Below are positions 31,934-45,578 of a stretch of 64,000 nt of DNA, in pieces. Position 1 is the stretch's first letter. Every line of letters starts with the position of its first letter. Below the pieces are notes generated by a model, which made no database searches, had not been told where the DNA came from, and saw only the letters and a list, made by a program, of their open reading frames with translations. Made by a program: the position numbers and the translations under genes. Origin of the DNA: Brachynemurus nebulosus (lineage: Eukaryota > Arthropoda > Insecta > Neuroptera > Myrmeleontidae); NCBI GenBank assembly GCA_035578155.1, contig JAPWDM010000049.1:496001-560000 (forward strand), written 5' to 3'.

Positions 31934-32404
31934 GTACCCCATCTATCAAATTGTAACCTAAAATTCAGTCTGCACATGCGTCGTGTACTTAAATTCATTC
32001 TGCGCATGCGTTAGGTTTGCATTCAAAAACTATGTCAGTGCTGGCGGGTAATGGGTTAACACAAAACCAAATTGTTATAAGTAAATTGTGATGGCGCATA
32101 ATGGGTTAACATAAATTAATTTGGTTGCTGGTGATGACTCAGGTCTTTGGAGTTTCAAGGCCAACAGTATGAGCGCGTGTGGGGTCAAATGTCAACAACA
32201 AATTTTAAATACATGTACTTGGTACGTGCCGCGTCAAAGGTTAAGGTTTGCACATCGATACAGTTTGATGACTCATCAGTTCGGAATGTGTAGTACCGTA
32301 AAATGGGTGCAATAGGACCCTAAGACACACGCTTTCAAACATCGTCAAAGGGGTTCAAGTTACTCCGTTTTGCGGTGGCCCCGCTCTGTCATAGCTTATC
32401 TACT

Positions 32405-32410
32405 TACATA
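32405..32410. repeat. 6-bp target-site duplication (right), TACATA
   Basis: Identical to 15684-15689; the host sequence continues ATTAATAAAT after it. Confidence 0.85.
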
Positions 32411-32459
32411 ATTAATAAATATTTGAATGCAATCTAAATGTAATATTATTTTATAAATT

Positions 32460-33301
32460 TTTATTGAAAAATTTAATCTTATAAAGTTTTTTTAAAATAT
32501 TTGAAAATCATACTACCTAGGATATTTTTGTTACTTATATGTCAAAATACGTAGTGTGGCTTTTTACACAATCAAAAATGTAAATTAAAATGTTGAATAC
32601 TTTTCTAACTTACTAATAAAAAAGAAATTTTAATGGATGTTATGTTTTCAGCAAATTTTACTGATATTTAAGATACCTACATGAAATCAATTAAATTAAA
32701 AAAAATTTGGTACATTATTTACGCCTTATGTCTTGCGTCTAATTCTGATAAAATATATTGTGGAAAGGCCGACATTATTAATGTCAAATTGTCATGACGT
32801 ATTGCCATAGTATCCAGCGGTTTTTAAAAAAAAAACAACTAGAAACAAAACTAAATAAGGATTTCATATGAATAAGTGAGACACATGTATATCGTCGATT
32901 GCCTTGCTTAAAAAAATTTTTCATTACATATCACTCAAAAAGCTTCCTTTTTGAAAATGTACCATTTTAAAAATTGAAATGGAGTTAGTTTGGCCGTATA
33001 ATAAAAAAGGACAACAAATATCCCTTTAAAAATTTTTTTAGTCAATTTCTAACAAATTTCTTAACTTTTCTCTGGAATTAGTTTACCTAAAATAATAATT
33101 TAAACACTTATCATACCTAATTTATGCTCATCTTTCCGATTTTATAAAAAAATTTAAAAAGTTGTTTAATTCTGACAGAAAATTTAGTTTTTTGACAAAA
33201 AACGCCCGAAAAACCTACTTCTGGGCATCCGATGTGTCTGGCTAAAGAACTTAGGCAAACCAGATCAAAATCCAATTTCCATGCCACACACACACACACA
33301 C

Positions 33302-33387
<86 letters not shown>

Positions 33388-33520
33388 AGTGAATATAATT
33401 TTCGTATTCTAGGGACCTCAAAACATATTTATGTTATGATCCCGGGCTTAGGTCGTGTCATGACACCTGCCGTAATAGCGTATTTCCAGTTTTGGAAATT
33501 CGCTAAAAAGAGATTAAGTT
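32460..33520. repeat. Dispersed repeat family A copy 2, TA tract, family B flank
   Basis: 32460-33090 parallels 4490-6340 without the 4712-5873 insertion. 33190-33260 is the inverted GCCCAGAAGTAGG flank. A CA run (33285-33302) and TA tract (33307-33384) follow, then family B inverted (33385-33515, TTTTCGTATTCTAGGGACCTC). Confidence 0.65.
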
Positions 33521-35740
33521 AAGAAAAATGAAAAATAAGCAATGCAGGGTTAAACAACTCTATGTTCGTACACGTGTAATAAATCATTATAAAGGTAACC
33601 CGAATTAACCAGTTTTGAAAATATAGTAAATAATAAAATTTTTATAAAAACGTGACAAGTATTTAGTAGCAAATATTAACTAAATAAAAACGAAGTTCAA
33701 AAAATTATGACATTATAAAAAAATATAACCGGAAGCCAGAAAAACAGTATTAAATCAATTATACAGTAAGAAAATTAGTTGCAAATGAAAAAAAAAAACA
33801 GGGTTCCTGATCTAAATTTGCCCATTACGTAAGTCACACAATGGTTAACTAAATTTTAGCATGATTAGAACCGGTTCACACAGATTGGTACAAAGTTAAA
33901 CTCATCAAAATTTATCACAAAGGAAAATGACGAAAAGAGAAATCACTTTTCTCAGTAATTGACGAGATCCGATGTTTAATGCTGTACAATTGAACCAATT
34001 CCAGGACTTGACGATTATTCGGGTCAACACTCGAACGAAACTTGCCCCCGGTTGCACCAGACAAATCATCATCAAAACTTTGGAATCATAAGCGATTATA
34101 CAAATAAAACTTCCAGTTGGAATCCAATTTACAACAATTTCCAAAGAAAACGGTCAATTATTGACTTCCATTTTACTTGCCAAAGAAATATGTTCGGAAA
34201 ATTTCCAGTTCATTCAAACATCTGGTAAAACTGGTAAAAACATCAAAAAAGGTTCAATTAAGGAACACAACAACAAAAAAATGTAATAGGTAAAATCACA
34301 AAAGGTTTTTAACGTAACCAACAATTTGCAATAATAAACAACATAAATTTACACAAAAAAAGAATTACAGAATAACTAATTTTTTAACGACAATAGAAAC
34401 AATTAATGTTCAATAAATTAAACTTTTACCTGGTAAAAACATCCAGAAATGAGTTCAAAGTTTCAAATTAAAAAGAAATTTTTAATTGACAGCTCGAGTA
34501 TAAATACATCGATAGCGCCAAAAATATATACATGTACAGTGAATAATTACTACACGTATCAAACGCACTGTCATATGCAATAGATAATGTTTATAGCTAC
34601 ACAGTTCTTGTACACTGCACCGCGTGTTCCAAAGATGTGAAACCACTCGGTGTTTCAAAAGTTTTTATTCGATTCAAAATTTTTAAACTTTTTATTTCAA
34701 AATTAAGGATTCTATTCTTATTTATTGCAAAAATTGTGGAACATGTAAAAATATATTTCCTAAGTGCTTTCTTGATTCATATTTGGTGACGTCACAAATT
34801 CAAATTTAATTAGGTTATAGTTAGAGCAGGTTAATCTTTAGTGACAAGAGACAAAACTTCAATGAAAAGAGCAAAACATTCTTGGCTCGAAAAGCTACTG
34901 CTCACTTTGATATGTTACGCGTTTTCGCTTTTCATACGTTACTTGTAAGTTATAACCATATAATGTTATAACTGAAGTACCCATATAAAATGTTTAGTTT
35001 TAGCTTTAAAATTTAAACTTTTAAAGATATTTTTTTGTTCAACCCGTAAATATACATATTAGTTTAAATGATCTTAAAATTAGTACTATTTCCTGTACCA
35101 AAGTGCAATATCTTGCGTATGGGCTAAGTGCCAAAAACTTTAAATAAAAAAATATAATGAATCACCTTGACCAAGGTAAGTTTTGTTTCATATGTAATTT
35201 ACATGCTACATGTTACTTTGTATTACAAAGTTATTTTATGTTAATGTTTTACAAAATTTTAAAAAAAATTTATACTGAAAATGAGAAAAGATACTCATAA
35301 TAAATAGAGTCAAGTAGGCAACAGTGGTTATAGCCTATAGTGGCAATAGTAGCGTAGTGGGTTTTAACAAAAACGTATCAGACATTTTTATCAATCTCAT
35401 TCACTTTTTGGAAGCTCTCAGGGCACTTTTTGCTATAATTAGGTGGCTTGTATCTGAGGCGGAGTAATTTTGTTTTCGATATTTTCAAGTGAAAAATTGG
35501 GTTCCAGAATAAGAAATACTTTGTTTTCTTTTTTTTTTACCTTTCACTTTATCATAAAGTTGATGTTTGCAATAGAAGCTAAGTTTAATTGAGATCGTTA
35601 TGACGTATAATGCACCTTTCAATAAGCTATTGTGTTCCATGTGGTATGACATAAATTAAAAATGGTGGCCAAGTACACAATGGCTCAAGTCCCCTGAATA
35701 CACAGTGGGAGAGTTCATAAAGTTAGAAACTATTAAAAAA
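33521..35740. other. Intergenic
   Basis: No coding sequence I can support. 33850-34130 has TTGCACCAGA/GGTTCACACAG words typical of short DNA transposons, but I could not pair any ends. Confidence 0.4.
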
Positions 35741-36000
35741 TATAATACCCCTGTTGCAGCATCTCCATAACATAGTGAATTTCCAAATACTGGGCATTGG
35801 CGGATCTCACCTTAGACCTCTACTCATTTAAAATAGTTGAGCTTTCTAACAGTGAAAAAATTTTCTAAATCAGTTAAGTAGTTAATTTTTTGCGTTTTTG
35901 GGTCCCTAGTGTACATAATCTCATATAGTGTATATATATCCATTTAAAATAGTTTAACTTTTTGTTGGTGAAAAACTTTTGAAAATCGGTTACTATTCCT
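35741..36000. repeat. Inverted fragment of the 120-bp-array element
   Basis: 35750-36000 is the reverse complement of the right end of the 12650-14420 element (GTTGCAGCATCTCCATAACATAG, then array-unit sequence). Confidence 0.6.
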
Positions 36001-37446
36001 ACTTTGATTAGAATGAAAATAAATTATTTTAAACACATATAACAAACAATACCATTGAATTTCGATGTAAAAATTGGAGAAGTGGGGGCAAGGTAATATG
36101 GAATCCTTAAAAGGCACTAACTGAAAAAAAAGAAGACAATCACGGAAATACTGGCGTAAAAATCGTGGGGGTAAGGGTTAAAAGCTGAAACCTTCAAAAA
36201 GCAATGGCTGGTTATTAACTCAATCTATGTACAAAATTTTAGCCCTCTAGGTTTATTTGGGGAGATTTTGACCTGAACAAAACTGTTTAAAAACAAGAAT
36301 AATCACGTTTTTTTTAGTATAAAAATGGTGGGGATAAGGGTTAAAAGTTGAGACCCCCAAAAGGCACACCCTTGATATAGGCTCAATCCGAATACGAAAT
36401 TTTAGCTTTCTAGGTTTATTTGGGTGACCTGTACGAGTTGTAAAATATTAAGAGGGGCTGACATTTTGCACATGAACTGAGTTAGTATACAGTTAGTGCC
36501 TTTTAGGGATTCCACATAACCGTGCCCGCCAATTCTCCCATTTACACATCGGAATTTAGTGGTATGTGTTTAAAATTATTTATTTTAATACTAATAGAAG
36601 TAGGCATAGTAAATTTAAAAATAAAAAAAAGTAAACTAACTTTTATATTAAACGTAATAAATATTGTAATTTAAAAAATATTATTAAAGTCAGTTTTTAT
36701 TTACAAGAATTTTGGATTTTTGGACAAAAAAATATTTTCATCAAGCCTTTACACTTCACTATTTAAGGCCCTTTTTTAATATTTAAAAATAAAACACAAA
36801 GGCTATTATCGGATAAGCATGGGTAGGAATGACAAACACCAATAACAATAATAATTTTACATTATGACTACTATGAAATTACTTATTTACTATACAAAAT
36901 ACTATTTTTGTATCCTATTTTTTATGGAAATAAAATTTAAGGTATTTTTAATGAAAAAGTTGTTTTGACCTCATTTCCTGTGAATATAAATATTAATTGG
37001 ACCGCAAAAATTCTGTTAACATATAAACCTATGTTTGGCTCGCTTATTATCCAAGAGAAAATTCATAAAATACAAGTCTCAATGACAGCATGCTATTATA
37101 TCTTATATACATATACAGGGGCTAAGCTATCAAACTCTACGTTTACAATTTTCTTTGTTGCTTTGGATTTAACTTTGATTGTGTGAATTCGATGCTGTTT
37201 TGCTTTGATATTTCTGTGGATTATTTTGTTGCTTAGATTGTTTTTATTTAATTTGCTACTTTAAAAATTACCTAAACTTAATATTTTATTTAAGTTGATC
37301 GAGTGATTTTTCTTTTTTTTTTTTTTTGGTTTACTTTTTGATTTTCTAATTTCGGTTGATCGGATTTAACTTAGGTTGTATTTTACTTTAGTTTTTATTA
37401 TTATTATTTCTTTTTTATTTTTTTTATTTTTGCCTTTTGTTGTTTT
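36001..37446. other. Intergenic with a local inverted duplication
   Basis: 36040-36160 and 36470-36570 are partly inverted relative to each other (ACCATTGAATTTCGATGT near 36050 against ACATCGGAATTTAGTGGT near 36545, and GGAATCC/GGATTCC beside them). The TAGGTTTATTTGGG motif is repeated in direct orientation at 36247 and 36411. No gene seen. Confidence 0.4.
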
Positions 37447-37596
37447 TAGCGAATTTCGAAAACTCGAAATTCAGCTATTACAGCAGGTGTCATGACGCAA
37501 CCTCCGGCGGAGACCATAACAGAAATATGTTTTGAATACGAATGTCAAAATATGTCCCTAGAATACGAAAATGATATTCATTAAAATTTATATATA
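37447..37596. repeat. Family B flank
   Basis: Same order of motifs as 11758-11880 with a small insertion after TGTTTTGAATACG. Confidence 0.6.
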
Positions 37597-37597
37597 C

Positions 37598-37768
37598 AGG
37601 GTGTAAAACAAATAACTCTCGTCCTTTTGTGGGGTGACTCATAGCACCGTGTAGACACTAAAACAGCAGGAATTTTTTCGGAATTAACAGTCGCGTTACC
37701 CCTTAAAAGGATAAGAGTTATTTCCTTTACAAACAGTATATAATATATACACACATACATATATACAT

Positions 37769-37857
<89 letters not shown>

Positions 37858-38014
37858 GTGTATATACATTATATACAGAGTGTAAAGGAAATAGCTTTTA
37901 TCCTTTTGAGGGGTGACCCGACTGTTAAGTTCCAAAAAATTCCTGCGGTTTTAGTGTCTAAACGTTGCTATGAGTCACCCCACAAAAGGACGAGAGTTAT
38001 TTGTTTTACACCCT
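37598..38014. mobile_element. Pair of inverted MITEs around a TA tract
   Basis: Arms 37598-37741 and 37868-38014 are inverted copies (about 90% alike), starting AGGGTGTAAAACAAATAACT. Each arm is itself a small inverted repeat (AAATAACTCTCGTCCTTTTG at one end, GGATAAGAGTTATTTCC at the other), so each looks like a 145-bp MITE. Between them is (TA)n with TGTA variants. Confidence 0.65.
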
Positions 38015-38020
38015 CTATAT

Positions 38021-38925
38021 CAGTGGTTCCCAAAGTGGTCCGTACGGACCCCCAGGGGTCCCAGGGATCATTCAGGGGGTCCGTGGAAAATTAAAATTGA
38101 TTTAGGGGTCCCTGAACAACGTCAGGGGGTCCGTGCAAGGTTTAATATAAAATAAAAACATTATGACAAATTTTTATTAATATGGAAGCTAAATAACAAT
38201 GAACAAATTATTAGCGATTTTTACGTCCTAAGTATAAAAAAAAAGTTATACTCTTGTTTAAGTGGATTAAAAAAATTATATATCACAGTTATCAATACAG
38301 TAAGCCCTTAACATTCATTAAAGATTTCTTTTTTTTATTAAAAAACGAAGAAGGGATTGTAAGTTTTTCTAACACAGATGTGTTTCTAAAGAATATACAT
38401 ATTATTAATGATACAAGTATTTGAAATACAAATACAAGATACAAAATACGTATTTTCATCTTGTATCTTTGTATCTTGTAATGTATCTTGTAATGTATCA
38501 TTATGGGTTATTGTATAGAAACTGTTGATTATTTTTAGGTCTTCCTATTTGGTAAAACGTGGATTCAGTGCCGTTATAAGCCTCATCACAAAAAAAACCG
38601 ACCAGAAATTAGTACTCGTGGGGATTTGCTGTTGCTACTTACAAATATTGAGCCGGACATAAATACACTCATAACATCCCATCAGGTTTATCCAAGTCAT
38701 TTTTTTTTTTTTTTTTTCAAAAAAAGTTATAATTTCAATAAATACTTCTTCAACAAAATGTTTTATTTATATTTTATTTTTACGCCACCATTTACCATTC
38801 AACACATCAAAGTTAAATTTGTGTTTTTTTTTATGATGCGTTTATATAGTTTTTCACCCAGGGTCCCTGAGCAAGTTTTGACTATGAAAAGGGGTCCGTG
38901 GGCCAAAAGAGTTTGGCAACCACTG
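38021..38925 (+). mobile_element. hAT transposon remnant (ZBED/SCAND3-like transposase group)
   Basis: Ends CAGTGGTTCCCAAAGTGGTC and the complement of CAGTGGTTGCCAAACTC match the common hAT terminus. The 8 bases before it are CTCTATAT; after it comes a CT run that leads into TATATA, so the right TSD may have expanded by slippage. It contains the C-terminal end of a hAT transposase. Confidence 0.75.
38545..38705 (+). pseudogene. C-terminal hAT transposase fragment, frameshifted
   Basis: YLVKRGFSAVISLITKK in one frame continues after the A-run at 38590-38597 as RPEISTRGDLLLLLTNIEPD in another. This corresponds to the conserved C-terminal dimerisation region of ZBED-like hAT transposases (…C/KRGFS…L…TNIEPDI…). 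All upstream catalytic sequence is gone. Confidence 0.65.
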
Positions 38926-40260
<1,335 letters not shown>

Positions 40261-40971
40261 AAATTATTTTGATAATTAATGTATTTAATTAATTAATTTT
40301 GTCTTATTGTAACAGCTTAATGCGAACATACCATCACTAGTTATTTTGGGTGTTTTGAATGTAAATTGCAAATTATCCCTATTTTGTGCGTTCGATTAAA
40401 TAAACTTGGCCACGGGTTTTGAAAATTAAAATTTAAAAATGCAATTTCTCAAAAATATGGAATAAAATAATGAAAGTTTTAGCATAATTGGTAATTTGAA
40501 GTGGTAAATTAATTTTTAAAAAACATCTCAACATATGTTTCTATTTAAAAAAAAAATTTTTTCTATTCCAAAAAAACCGTAGGTCTTAGAAGTCTGGATC
40601 AGTTTTTTCTGAATGGCCCCCTCTATTTTGAATATTTTTTGTAAAAAACTTTTTTTCGATTAGATGCATATTTTAGGAATTGATCGAATGGCAACTCGCG
40701 GAAAACTCATATGGTATGATAAGTTGAATTGAGAAGAAATTGAAGAAAAAAATTGTATGACATTTCTTTTCCAAAAAAAAACGTAAAAACAAAAATCATA
40801 GATAATTTAATCCAGTTGATTCTTAATAAAAGTTTAAAAACCGGCCCGCCGGGGCTCTCCCGCGCTTCGGGTCCTGCAGGCCCGCTATCGCCGCCACTGT
40901 ACATATATAAATTTAAAAAAAATTAGTGATTTTGAATATTTTAAGCTAAAGCTGGTGTGTAAAATTTAAAA
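40261..40971. other. Intergenic with a short GC-rich island
   Basis: No gene. 40842-40900 (CCGGCCCGCCGGGGCTCTCC and on) is strikingly GC-rich for this window, with an internal palindromic character; it could be the edge of a mobile element. Confidence 0.4.
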
Positions 40972-41195
40972 TATACCCTATTTCAAATACAATTAATCAT
41001 GAGTCATCGTTAAAAAATTAAATAATTCTTATATTTGAAATAAATCAATCTTGTATTATATTTTCTAAAAACAAACTGCAAATTTAAATATTACGTAAGT
41101 GCAATAATGAAAGAAATAAAGCCAAGTAAACGGAAATTATTTAAATTCATAAGTGATGAATCATGGTTAAATTTAAGTGAAATGGATATATATTA
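40972..41195 (+). repeat. About 215-bp dispersed repeat family C, copy 1
   Basis: Shares ACAATTAATCATGAGTCATC and GCCAAGTAAACGGAAATTAT with 61905-62114 and, inverted, with 42258-42465 and 53245-53460. Always ends TTTAAGTGAAATGGA. Confidence 0.7.
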
Positions 41196-42257
41196 GGGTG
41201 TGCCAAAAAAAAATTAAATATCTTTTGCTCGTTCTTAGCTCAAAATATCGTAGGATATGTCTAAATGAACATCCTCATCAAAGCGGAGCTCATAATTTCA
41301 ATTTTTAGAGGTGCGTCATCGGACCTACAGTTTTCCCATTTAAATAATACAGGGAAAACGATTTTTTATATTATTTACTCTTGCAAACTATAACGAATTT
41401 TTTTTCCATAAAATGAATCATAGCACCTTATTAAGCATTAAATTTTGGACAAAAAATTTATTGAGTCAAATTTCTATGACCAACATTTCACTTGCTACAG
41501 AGCCTTAAAATTTAAATTTTTTGAAATTTTGCTTTTTTTTACATTTTTAAGCTAAACTACTAAGATAGGACAAAAAGTTAAATGATAATTTTGTAGTCCA
41601 ACTGACGCTTTACAAAAAAGTTCCTGACAAATTTCTCGGATTACAAACAGTTACAAAGTTACAGACCCTCAAAATTTATTTTACTTATTTTTGTAAAGTA
41701 GTAAATATTTGAATTAATTAAGTTGTTAAGTGATGTTCGCAAGACCCTCACGGACCGCCATAAATTATATGAGATCCCGAGGACCCTTTTTTACTGTTAC
41801 AGGGGTAAACTTTTTACCAAAATTATTTTAGATGAATAAAAGTTATGTTGTATGAGTTCCGCCAGGGTACATTGATTCCATAATTTATTGTAAAAAATAA
41901 ACTAAGCGACCAATCTTAAAAATTTTTTCACTGTTAGAGAGGTAAGCTATTTTAGATAGATATAGATTACGTTATGTAAGGTTCGCCAGGATCCATGGGA
42001 CCTAGAAGTTTTAAAAATAAAATAACCGACCGATTTTGAAAATTTTTTCAGTGTTACAAAGCTAAACTATTTTAGATGGATATAGCTTATATGTTGTATA
42101 AGGTCGGCCAGGGTTCTGGGATCTTAAAAGCGCTAAAAATAAACTTATATTTAAGCGTTAACAAATAAAATGTTAGTTGAAAACTGTTTGTAATTAATTA
42201 CTGTTTGTAAACAAATTCATGAATTTAGGCAATTTATATTACGTATACGCAACACAG
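41196..42257. other. Interior between two inverted family C copies
   Basis: Contains 41690-42150, array units of the 120-bp family. The rest (41200-41690) has no recognised feature. The flanking inverted copies make the whole 40972-42465 block look like one inverted-repeat element. Confidence 0.5.
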
Positions 42258-42465
42258 TTGTAGATATAGTCCATTTCAGTTAAATTTAGCCATGCTTCAT
42301 CACTTATGAATTTAAATAATTTCCGTTTTCTTGGCTTTATCGTTTTCATTATTGGACTTACGTAAATTTTAGAAAAGAAGACTTATTTGTTTTGAATATA
42401 AGAAGTATTTAATTTTTTAACTTTGACTTATGATTAATTGTATTTGAAACAGGGTATATTTCAAA
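42258..42465 (-). repeat. Family C, copy 2 (inverted)
   Basis: Inverted relative of 40972-41195. Confidence 0.7.
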
Positions 42466-43320
<855 letters not shown>

Positions 43321-44470
43321 AAGCTTAAAATTCAATTTTCTTTATAATTATGGAAAAAACGCTTCTTAAGTACTAATTATTTTATTAGATTCAACCGTAT
43401 TAAGCAAATTGAATTTTTGCTGACATTTAAACTTAACTATTAGTTAAAATAAAAAAGTCGTCAAGTGCAAGTTGCACCTGCACCAATAGTGTTCCGTACA
43501 ATCAGTGATTATTATAGATTGAATGTAATATGTAGCATATAAAAGTAAAAAAATTATTTTTCCTGACGAACAAATTTTATTCCCTACTTAGCTAGAAATA
43601 AAAATAAATTGTATATAAAATTAATAATAAAAAGATAGATAAAGTACTGTCTCACTTTCGTCCGTATTAATGTCGTTGTGGGGATCCCGTATAAAAAACT
43701 ATCTCGTATCTTACAGATCTCTTACTCTCATTTACGGTTTACACCTACCAACTATAAACCTACATTTTAAAAGTTTATTATTATAAAATAAATTTATTCC
43801 GTGTTGATAGAGAAACAAATGGAAGCTTGATGTAATATTGTATACAAAATATATGTGAGTAGCTATTGTATCAAAATAAACACTCTATTGAGTAAATTAA
43901 TGCTAGCCATTTATTGTTATGACGCGACATACACAAAAATGTGTCCTTTATTATCATACCTGGATAATCTAATATTAGTTAATTAAATATACTACTAAAG
44001 ACTCTTCTGTTAACATGAAACTAATTTTGATAAATGCTGTTCTCCAATAGCACTTCGAGAAAAAATACCAATTTCTAAATATTTTCAAATTTTGTTAACA
44101 AATATGTAGTAATAAATCAACCTTACATGTGCGTCATACATTTATTGCTAAACAGTTGAACATTTGTAAAAATTTGAATTCATGGTATTAATTCTAACGA
44201 CATTTATACTTAAACTTGTCAACTGCATATTGTTATATACATACCATCTGTATTTAATACAAAAAATGCTTCCATTAGCTCTTACGATAAGAACAGAGAA
44301 GAGAACAATGTATAGTGAAAAAGGTGATAGAATGGTACCCATCGTAGGCTTGGTATGTATCGTATGTATGTGTGTACTGCTGGATATGCAATCGAGATGT
44401 TGCTTCCAGTATTTTATGGTGCTTTGCTATACATACAGACGTACGAATAATATGTATATATTTGTATGTG
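43321..44470. other. Intergenic
   Basis: No gene or clear element. The GTGTTCCGTACA word at 43490 recurs in the hairpin at 46172. Confidence 0.4.
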
Positions 44471-44473
44471 TAA

Positions 44474-45575
44474 AGGTACGAGTTGACTTGATACAATTGT
44501 AGCGCTACAAATCGTTTGTTGCGCTACAAATGTTGCAATAGTGTGTCCACTTAAACACGTGTTTCGTGCTACATTTGTATCTGCAACATGGTATCGAGGA
44601 TTCGTGATACAATTTGTTGCAATGTGTTGCATCAAGTATGTACACTAGCTGCAACATTTGTATCTCGATACATTTATTTATTTATTTTATTAAACGTTGC
44701 TTAGTTTTATGTTGATATTTTATGTGTGTTGGTTAGTGACAAAAATGTCAAAAATAAAATTGCGGCTGCTTTCGTTGTTATCATGAATTTAAAAAGAAAA
44801 CATTCCATTCAAAAACTTAAAAAAAAATATGGGTACGAGATTGGATTGCAAAAAGCAAAATCAGTAAGGGGCTTGTAATTAATTGATGACTGAATTACGA
44901 AATGGAGATCCTGATTTACATGAAAATTTTTTACACATGTCCGCAGTAGATTTCAATTATGTATTTGTTTATGTTAATTTCAGGCTAATTTCGGAAAAGA
45001 TTAAAAACAGGATACACAAATGAGGAAAGCATACATATTTTTTAAAAAATTTTATTACCCTAACTCTTTTTATCAGATGGTCGAAATACCGCCATTTGCA
45101 TTAAAATTTTATCACCCAAAATACCTGAACTTTTTAATAAAAAATTTCTTGAAAATACTTGTATGAATGTGCCATACGTTTTTAAGTAAAATTTATAATT
45201 ACTGAATTACTATTTAAACAGATCATATGGACCACTAGGGTTGTATAGAAACCACCCTGCTTGTTCAATTTCAAAAAAGATGAGAAAATAAATGCATTTA
45301 ATCCTATGCAACATAATTATATTAAATGTATATATACGTACTGTATATACTGTTGCGAGCTACGAAACAAACTAGGTTTGTTTCGTAGGATACAAGCCTT
45401 GCAACAGAAAGAAACCCGTGTACACTGAACGTTGTATCGCATCAACATTTGTATCGGTGCAACATGATACTTGTGTTGCACGGCATGTTTCATGGCTGTA
45501 TCCACAGGAAACATGTGTTGCAAGCATGTTGCGCTACAGTGTAGCGCTACAATTGTATCAAGTCGACTCGTACCT
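44474..45575 (+). mobile_element. PIF/Harbinger element remnant
   Basis: Inverted ends AGGTACGAGTTGACTTGATA and on (about 37 bp, through TTGTAGCGCTACA), flanked by TAA on both sides (44471-44473, 45576-45578), the TWA target of PIF/Harbinger. It carries a decayed N-terminal transposase segment. GTTGCAACA/TGTATC words repeat in both ends. A perfect palindrome, TACGAAACAAAC-TAG-GTTTGTTTCGTA, lies at 45361-45387. Confidence 0.8.
44820..45023 (+). pseudogene. N-terminal Harbinger-type transposase fragment
   Basis: IWVRDWIAKSKISKGLVIN in one frame leads, after a one-base shift, to ATG 44886 and MTELRNGDPDLHENFLHMSA, VDFNYVF, stopping at 45021. W-V-R-W-I, then EL...DP...NF-RM...F is the hallmark of insect HARBI-like transposase N-termini. 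The DDE domain is missing. Confidence 0.65.
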
Positions 45576-45578
45576 TAA

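Larger units (their letters stand above)
15690..32404. mobile_element. Polinton-like element with 3.9-kb terminal inverted repeats
   Basis: The left end AGTAGATAAGCTATGACAGA (15690) is mirrored exactly at the right end (…TATCTACT, 32404). Six-base direct repeats TACATA flank it (15684-15689, 32405-32410). The arms match base for base over long runs. A 5'-AG end with 6-bp TSD is the known Maverick/Polinton pattern. Without the later LINE the element is about 10.9 kb: two 3.9-kb arms around a 3.1-kb centre. Genes: an 82-aa ORF and a broken exonuclease-like gene in each arm; zinc-finger, OB-like and two Cys-rich genes in the centre. No PolB, integrase, ATPase, protease or capsid gene was found, so it should be non-autonomous or a new lineage using similar ends. 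Confidence 0.75.
28504..32404. repeat. Right terminal inverted repeat (intact, 3,901 bp)
   Basis: Inverted copy of the left arm without the LINE. From the outside in: GC-richer subterminal repeats (31000-32400), an AT-rich gene-free part (29930-31000), the exonuclease-like gene, the 82-aa gene, and the CCA/CCG array. Confidence 0.95.

Noticed and set aside
15690..32404. Assembly artefact (false palindrome) as the explanation for the arms
   Set aside because: Arms differ by scattered substitutions and indels, end in a 6-bp TSD with different flanks, and enclose a unique centre; but long reads would be the firm test.
44182..44502. 106-codon ORF
   Set aside because: It runs into the Harbinger terminal repeat and has no domain pattern.
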